A stretch of 64,000 nt of DNA from Dasyornis broadbenti (taxonomy: Eukaryota; Chordata; Aves; Passeriformes; Dasyornithidae): the NCBI GenBank assembly GCA_013397935.1, contig VZRN01005387.1, forward strand, positions 566,555 to 630,554. Direction: 5' to 3'. The position numbers were made by a program, and so were the translations under genes. How positions within the stretch are numbered: the first letter of the stretch is position 1; the number at the start of each line of letters is the position of its first letter. Positions 1 to 64,000 of the stretch are shown piece by piece. Below the pieces are notes generated by a model. The model searched no databases, was not told the DNA's origin, and worked only from the letters and a program-made list of their open reading frames with translations.

Positions 1-734
1 TGTTAAGAAACACACTGGATACCAGACAGCTTTCTGTGGAGAATGATAAACATACAAGGTCTCTGTAGGGGATCTCAGCAGAGCCATTTTTATTATCCAG
101 AATAGTGGGTCTCTTTCTGTGATGTTGTTTTTCTGCGTGATATATGGGAATAGAGGCAAAAATAACATTTTTAGCAGTAAAATCTTTTTCAACACGTTCT
201 GTAGTGTGTATATACACAGTGCTTACTTAATTATTTTTTATTCCAGTAACTGTCTCTGGTACAGACTATTTTATTTTATTTCATTGTCTCCTTTGAGAGT
301 GCATGTGTGATTCAAACTCTCAGAATTCTACTGTTGATCACTTGCATGCTGAGCTGCATGCTGGTAATAGGAAGTGCCCTGAATTAAATCTTAGGAATTT
401 AGACTGATTCCCAGTGAAGAGGTAAACAAACAGCATGAAAATCACAGATCAGAAGTTACACCTTCCCACTCTCTCATTTCGAAACCAGACATGTTTTTAA
501 GCCAGAATTTTGCACCTAGTCCATTCGGTATTAATTTGCATTGTCTTGCCATGTGAACAATAGTGGTTTTCCATAACAGCAGCAGAAATAAGGTGGATAT
601 GTTATTTATAACCACAGATGGAAATATCTAAGAATTATGTGCCTGATTTTGTTTCTGAACGTGAACTCTGTCCTTGTCATGAACTGTAGACTATCTTTGG
701 CGTAGTAATTTAATCTGCATGTGCTTTCCTGCAG
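1..734 (+). other. COL11A1: COL11A1 intron 4, 3' part
   Basis: AT-rich intron sequence ending in the exon 5 acceptor (pyrimidine-rich run then CTGCAG at 729-734). No repeat or other gene is visible in it. The left part of this intron is outside the window. Confidence 0.85.
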
Positions 735-59182
<58,448 letters not shown>

Positions 59183-59210
59183 GTGAGTAAGCATAATAAT
59201 TTTATGAAAA

Positions 59211-59930
59211 TATAAACCCCTCCCTTCTCCCAGGCTGAACTTTGCTCCTGATTTTTGCTTTATCCTTCCCCCAAGCAGTGCACGGGGGTGGGGAATGGGG
59301 GTAGCCCTCAGTTCGTCACACATTGTCTCTGCCACTCCTTCCTCCTCATAGGAAGGACTGCTCACACTCTTGCCCTGCTCCAGTGCGGGGTGCCTCGGAT
59401 GTGATTCAGTCCTCCATGAACTTCTCCAAAGTGAGTCCTTCCCACAGGCTGCAGTTCTTCATGAACAGCTCCAGCGTGGAGCAGGAGCCGTTCATGAACC
59501 CCTGCAGGTGCAGTCCTGCAGGAACAGGCTGCTCCAGCGTGTGTCCCCCATGGGGTCACAAGTCCTGCAGCAAACCTGCTCCAGTGTGGGCTCCTCTCTC
59601 CACAGGGCCCCAGGTCCTGCCAGGAGCCTGTGCCAGTGCTGGCTCTCCATGGGGTCACAGCCTCCTTTGGGCACCCACCTGCTTCAGCATGGGGTCCTCC
59701 ATGGGCTGCAGGTGGATCTCTGCTCCCCCTCTGGTTTTCCCCATTTCTTAAATACATTATCCAAGAGGTTCTACCACTGTCCCTGATGGGCTTGACCATG
59801 GCCGGGGTGGGTCCATCTTGGGGCTGGCTGGCATGGGCTCCACTGGGCATAGAGGAAACTGGCATCTGCTCACACAAGTCACCCCTGTAGTCCCCTGCTA
59901 CCAAAACCTTGCCGTGCAAACCCGGTACCG
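59211..59930 (-). mobile_element. Avian ERV LTR-like repeat (degenerate)
   Basis: Read on the minus strand it starts near 59930 with a GGGTTTGCACGGCAAGGTTTTGGTAG-like segment. It then carries degenerate reiterations of a motif like CCCACGCTGGAGCAG (visible on + as CTGCTCCAGCGTG at about 59532 and similar units at 59379, 59471 and 59578), and ends in a pyrimidine-rich stretch on the + strand. This pattern recurs in bird genomes, usually classed with ERV LTRs. No gag, pol or env similarity is visible. The 231-codon minus-strand frame at 59362-60057 is a by-product of this G/C-rich repetitive sequence. The family assignment is from memory. Confidence 0.65.
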
Positions 59931-60485
59931 CTGTGTTCCCTTTGTACGGCTGGGTAAAACCATGCCACGCAGGAATTTTCCTTCCCCACTCAATAGGAGA
60001 GTATGCTTCAATTCTCTGTTGTCCTATTTTATGCAAAGAAGGTGCACTGGTATTCAAAACATGATACAGTTATTCCCAAATGTGAATTGTGTCGATTTTG
60101 ACAGTCATCTTGTCAGCTTATTTCTTTCTTTCAGCGCAACTGAGGTAAAAAAAGAAAAAAAAAAAAAATTAATCATCACAGCTATTCTTGTTTGGGGAAA
60201 AAAAAAAGTAATGGAGGAGCTGAATTTCTATGTATTTCAACAATGACCTCTCTTATGTCCTTGCAATTCAGATTCAGATTAGAATGCATTAAACAAGAAT
60301 AAAAAGACACACATAGTATTAGTAGCACAAGTAATACTCGGTACTTGAGTTCTTAAAATTAATTCTTGAATTCTTAATGCCTTTAAGCATCGATTCTTTA
60401 AAACTTGAATTTATGGCTCTTAACACTGTGCAGTATAAATATATATATATATTCCCAAAAGGCACCAAAACAAGGTAGATGGGAT

Positions 60486-60545
60486 GGAATGGAATGGAAT
60501 GGAATGGAATGGAATGGAATGGAATGGAATGGAATGGAATGGAAT
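60486..60545. repeat. (GGAAT)12 microsatellite
   Basis: Twelve perfect head-to-tail GGAAT units, flanked by one-mismatch units (GGGAT before, GGAAG after). Confidence 0.97.
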
Positions 60546-60782
60546 GGAAGCCAGTAGGGAGAGTCAAATGGGATATCACCTCACACATCTGAAGAAACTG
60601 AAATGTTAAAAGAAAAGGTGAATCAAAATCAAGAAAGCACAGACCAGAATAGTCTCTTCAATCTAAAGGTCACGTCTTGATTTTTTGTGGAAGGAGCCCC
60701 TGAGGCTGGACTGCACTGTGAAGCAGATAGCTCAGGTGCAGTGAAGCAGAGCCTTTCCGAGCATGCACAGAGCAGCCAGCAA

Positions 60783-60816
60783 GGCAAAGCTGCCCTCTGA
60801 CTCAGTCAGCTTTGCC
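60783..60816. repeat. Inverted repeat, 10-bp perfect arms, 14-nt loop
   Basis: GGCAAAGCTG (60783-60792) and CAGCTTTGCC (60807-60816). The loop contains TGACTCA (60798-60804), an AP-1 consensus, which may be chance. Confidence 0.8.
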
Positions 60817-62027
60817 AGACAGCATTGTCCACACAGGAGCTGTGCCACTCACATCACATAAGATGTGAGGTAAAAGTACACACTTTATTTAGTGATAGTT
60901 GTCTATATTCTGAAATACATGTGTTTGAATTTAAATTCAGATGATCCGTGTTTTTCTAATTCTTATAGGGTGTGTATAAGTTAGCGTTTGAGTTGAAAAC
61001 GTCAGAGCTTTTTTGAGGAGGAGGTCTCAATTATCCCCATTTACCATCCTTTGGTTCAAATCATGGAGCTCTCTCAGAGCTCATGAATAGTATTCCTTTC
61101 ATGTGAAACTAAATTGATAGAGAAAATCCAGGCAAACTATTAATACTCCCCAGCTAATGGGAGTTCAGTGCCAGACTGAAATCGTCGTTAATTATATTCC
61201 AGAAACACACGGAGTATGGGTGTCAGGAGCACACTACCAAGGACTTGGGTTTATAAATCCATTCCTGTTGGGGCCACCCTTCCTGCTAACAGTCATAGAA
61301 AGAAACACTTGGGAGGCTGAGAATTTTTTGCATATAGTTTTTCCAATCTTTAAGAAACAAATGTAGTGGGAGCAGGAATTGAAAGAGAGTTTAAAGGACA
61401 AAATTTTAAATTTTTTTTTTAATATATTTTGAGTTCATTGTACTACAAGTGGGCCACTTGAGGTACAAACAGGACCAAGGTGCCCTTAAAGTATTCCGAT
61501 GGTCCTCAGTGGGATTTTTATCTGTTTCATCTTTAATTACTAACTTGTTATCTTGAAGCAGTTTTCAGTGAAAAAAAGGAGTATAGGTGCCCTTAATACT
61601 GGGTTTCTGTGCACCTTCAAGCACCACAATTAAACCACAATTGTTTACTTTTTTTCACAGAAGCTCACAGCTTTCCATGAGCATTAAATAATCCTAAAAT
61701 ATTTTCCCATCTATTTTTAGCCAACAGCAGCTACACACAGAAGTGTAATTGTAGTGAAGTCTTCATTTGCCATTTATAAAAGGAAGAGAATTCGTGCCAC
61801 TGGATGACTTTCCTGCGATTCCCTGCCAATACCAATTGCTTCTCACTAGCATATATAGTCAATTATAATCTTTATTTGGCTGCTGCACACCAAACAAACG
61901 ACTGCTCCAAATACTGTGCGTGCCAGTTACTCTGTTTAGAGGGATTTGGACAAAAGAAAGAGATGCATGAATGCACGTCAGAGCAAGGGGGGGTTCTGCT
62001 GGACTGACGGGGGTATTTTCAAGATTT

Positions 62028-62100
62028 GGTGGTTTTTTTTCTTTGCAGGGAGGGGGTTGTGGTTGTTTTTTTGTTGTTGTGGGGTTTTTGTTTGAGTTTG
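62028..62100. repeat. G/T-rich low-complexity block
   Basis: Runs of T and G with TTG/TTGTT units. It generates a spurious Lys/Pro/Gln-rich minus-strand frame. Confidence 0.8.
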
Positions 62101-64000
62101 TAACAGGTCTCTTGTATCTGCTGTCTTTGTTGCTTCTGTTTGTTTTCCTCCCTTCTCCTGCTAGTGCGTGGAATGCTGAACGCTGATGAGAGAAAGCTCT
62201 TTGGAATGTCAAACAGTCATTTTTCATTTGCTCATTTAGGAATAGGATGCTCAAATTGGACTCAGAAGAAGCCAGCTGTAGGCTACCCAGTTATCAGTAC
62301 TGAGCTACCTAGAGCTCTCTTCATCTCTCTGATAACACTTTGCAGTCATGGGGACCTTCACTTGTTGAGCACTTTGTTAACCATCAGTAAAATGTGTTGC
62401 TACTACTATGTCATGTGAACAAGAGCTGTAATTACACGTCCTCATAGAAAGTGAGATAAAACCAAGGCTGCTGATGAGTTTATAGTCTGTATAATGGCGA
62501 TACAAGACAAAACATGGCACTTCCATTCTGTAGAAAAGTTTATAAAAACAAAAAAAAAACAAATTAACAAAAGGTTCGAGGATGTGAGTATCACAAGAGC
62601 ACAGGTTAACACGTGGTTTCATAACATAAGGAGTTTGTTCCATAGCGGGGCAGAGTGACCAGAAAAGATAACAAACGTAGAGAGAACAGACTTAAGAAGC
62701 TGCTTAAAAGACTCTTCGAGTCGTGACTGTAGTTTAATATGTTCTGCTTTGCTCAGAGGCCATTCTCTCAGAGAAAGGAGTGGTTCCTTGAAAACGGAAC
62801 TGTTCATAACTCATGTGAAATGCAAAGATAAATGTGAAAAGTTGGCTGGTTAAAAAGAGCTACTAGAAATGATGGCCTCTCTTCGTGTCTGCTGTCTGAT
62901 ACAGGAAAGATCTATGTGTTGTTTGGGTTTTTTTCCTCTCTATCCTTACATCCTCCTGATGAGATGACCTAAAATTGTTTAGCTTATGAGAGCTGACAAG
63001 ATCAGAGACCATGGTAGTATGGCTGCAGGGTAATGACTTTTTCTTGTGGAGTTCACTGAAGCCTTAGGAACTAAAATAACAGAAATAGGACAGAAACTTA
63101 GACAGCCACCCAGACTTGTAAAAAAACCCCAACACCTGGAAGGATAAAGTAATCTATGAGTTCCATATAAATACTTCGTTTGAACACTCATGCAAATTTA
63201 GATCTTACTGAAATAACATGCTAAAATATTTGAGGAAACCATTCAGCACTCCTTTCTCCAGTTATCTGGAGGGAAAAACACCTTATTATGGAATTAGTAC
63301 CAATTATGCTAATGAGGTCATTCCAGGAAAAGTATATCATGAGTAAAAACAAAAAAATAGGGTCCTCATAGGTGAAAGCATCTTAAAATTCCAGAGTCTA
63401 AGAGACAACAAATTTGATCTTGCTTAAACATGAAAAAAAGGCTATTTAGAGTCTCAGGCTACACCACCTATTACTTTTCTATTCCATGATGTATCATCCC
63501 ACTTCTAGTATATCAATGGAAAAAGTGAAATTACCAATCATAACTTTGAAGTGTTGCAAACCATTTTGAAGGTGTAAAGCTGAAAAGTTCGGGAAATATT
63601 ATTGTACATCAAACAAATCTTTAACAGTACTCTGTTGATGCAAAAATTGTAAATTATTTAAAAGAGAGAAAACAAAGATGCAGTTCTAGTGGGTTTCGAT
63701 ACATAATGCCTGTCTCTTCACCTTTAATTTGTAATATTAGATTTTTAACTTTTTCTGTGCATGTCTGAAGATGTCTGTACATAAAAACCTCCTGTGTAGA
63801 ACACACTATAGTCATTATACTTGAATAGATTTTTGCCGAGGTGAATTGAAATGCAGAAATGTGATCATCGCAGCGATGAACAACAGAAAACTTTACTAAA
63901 ATGTACTTTAAAAACACAGAAGGAAATAAGTTCTTGAAAACAGACTTGTTTTAAGCACATTCTCATTATGATGAACAAATACAGGAAGCGGTATTTACCA

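Larger units (their letters stand above)
59183..64000 (+). other. COL11A1: COL11A1 intron 41, 5' part (more than 4.8 kb)
   Basis: No exon matching the next expected peptide (GSPGERG-like) occurs before the right edge. The intron holds an LTR-like repeat soon after the donor, an AT run (about 60436-60452), a (GGAAT)12 array, a 10-bp stem-loop (60783-60816) and G/T-rich low complexity (about 62028-62100). The last 1.9 kb is featureless AT-rich DNA. Confidence 0.85.

Noticed and set aside
59362..60057. 231-codon minus-strand open frame, the longest non-exonic frame in the window
   Set aside because: It lies mostly within the LTR-like repeat. Its Gly/His/Ala/Trp-rich repetitive peptide reflects the repeated CTGGAGCAG-type DNA units, and no protein family is recognisable.
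62041..62254. Lys/Pro/Gln-rich minus-strand frame as a small basic protein
   Set aside because: It is the translation of G/T-rich low-complexity DNA.

Overview
The window is vertebrate nuclear DNA and almost certainly from a bird. It carries CR1 retrotransposon fragments, three of them with the CR1 3' end, and two repeats that look like avian endogenous-retrovirus LTRs. It is AT-rich with long introns, and every coding block is a short in-frame exon flanked by GT...AG. The coding content matches one gene, COL11A1 (collagen alpha-1(XI)). A galliform such as chicken is likely, but the species cannot be fixed from sequence alone.

The gene runs on the + strand. The window holds its middle: 38 exons, from exon 5 (735-863) to exon 41 (59129-59182). 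Numbering follows the scheme in which the alternative exons are 6A and 6B. The first four exons and the C-terminal half lie outside. All 38 exons are multiples of three bases and phase 0, so any of them can be skipped without a frameshift.

Region by region: 1-863 is the end of intron 4 and exon 5 (end of the N-terminal globular domain). 864-11470 is the 10.6-kb intron 5. 11471-14738 encodes the alternatively spliced variable region: acidic exon 6A (39 residues), basic exon 6B (51 residues), and acidic exons 7 and 8. 17310-20054 (exons 9-12) encodes the minor triple helix. Exon 13 (21372-21455) is the non-helical linker. Exons 14-41 (21621-59182) encode the first 528 residues of the major triple helix as unbroken Gly-X-Y in 54-, 45-, 108- and 90-bp units. 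Intron 41 runs beyond the right edge.

No second gene, RNA gene or CRISPR array was found. The longest open frame outside the exons (231 codons, minus strand, 59362-60057) lies in repeat DNA. I found no evidence for an undescribed biological system. The most useful observations are: an apparent KGHR to KGNR change beside the helix Lys84 cross-link site; a GFPGER integrin-type motif at helix residues 499-504; a charge-switching 6A/6B cassette with weak splice sites and a stop-free intron between the two exons; two perfect 12-bp intronic stem-loops; a 59-bp tandem duplication; and an LTR-like insertion close to the exon 41 donor.
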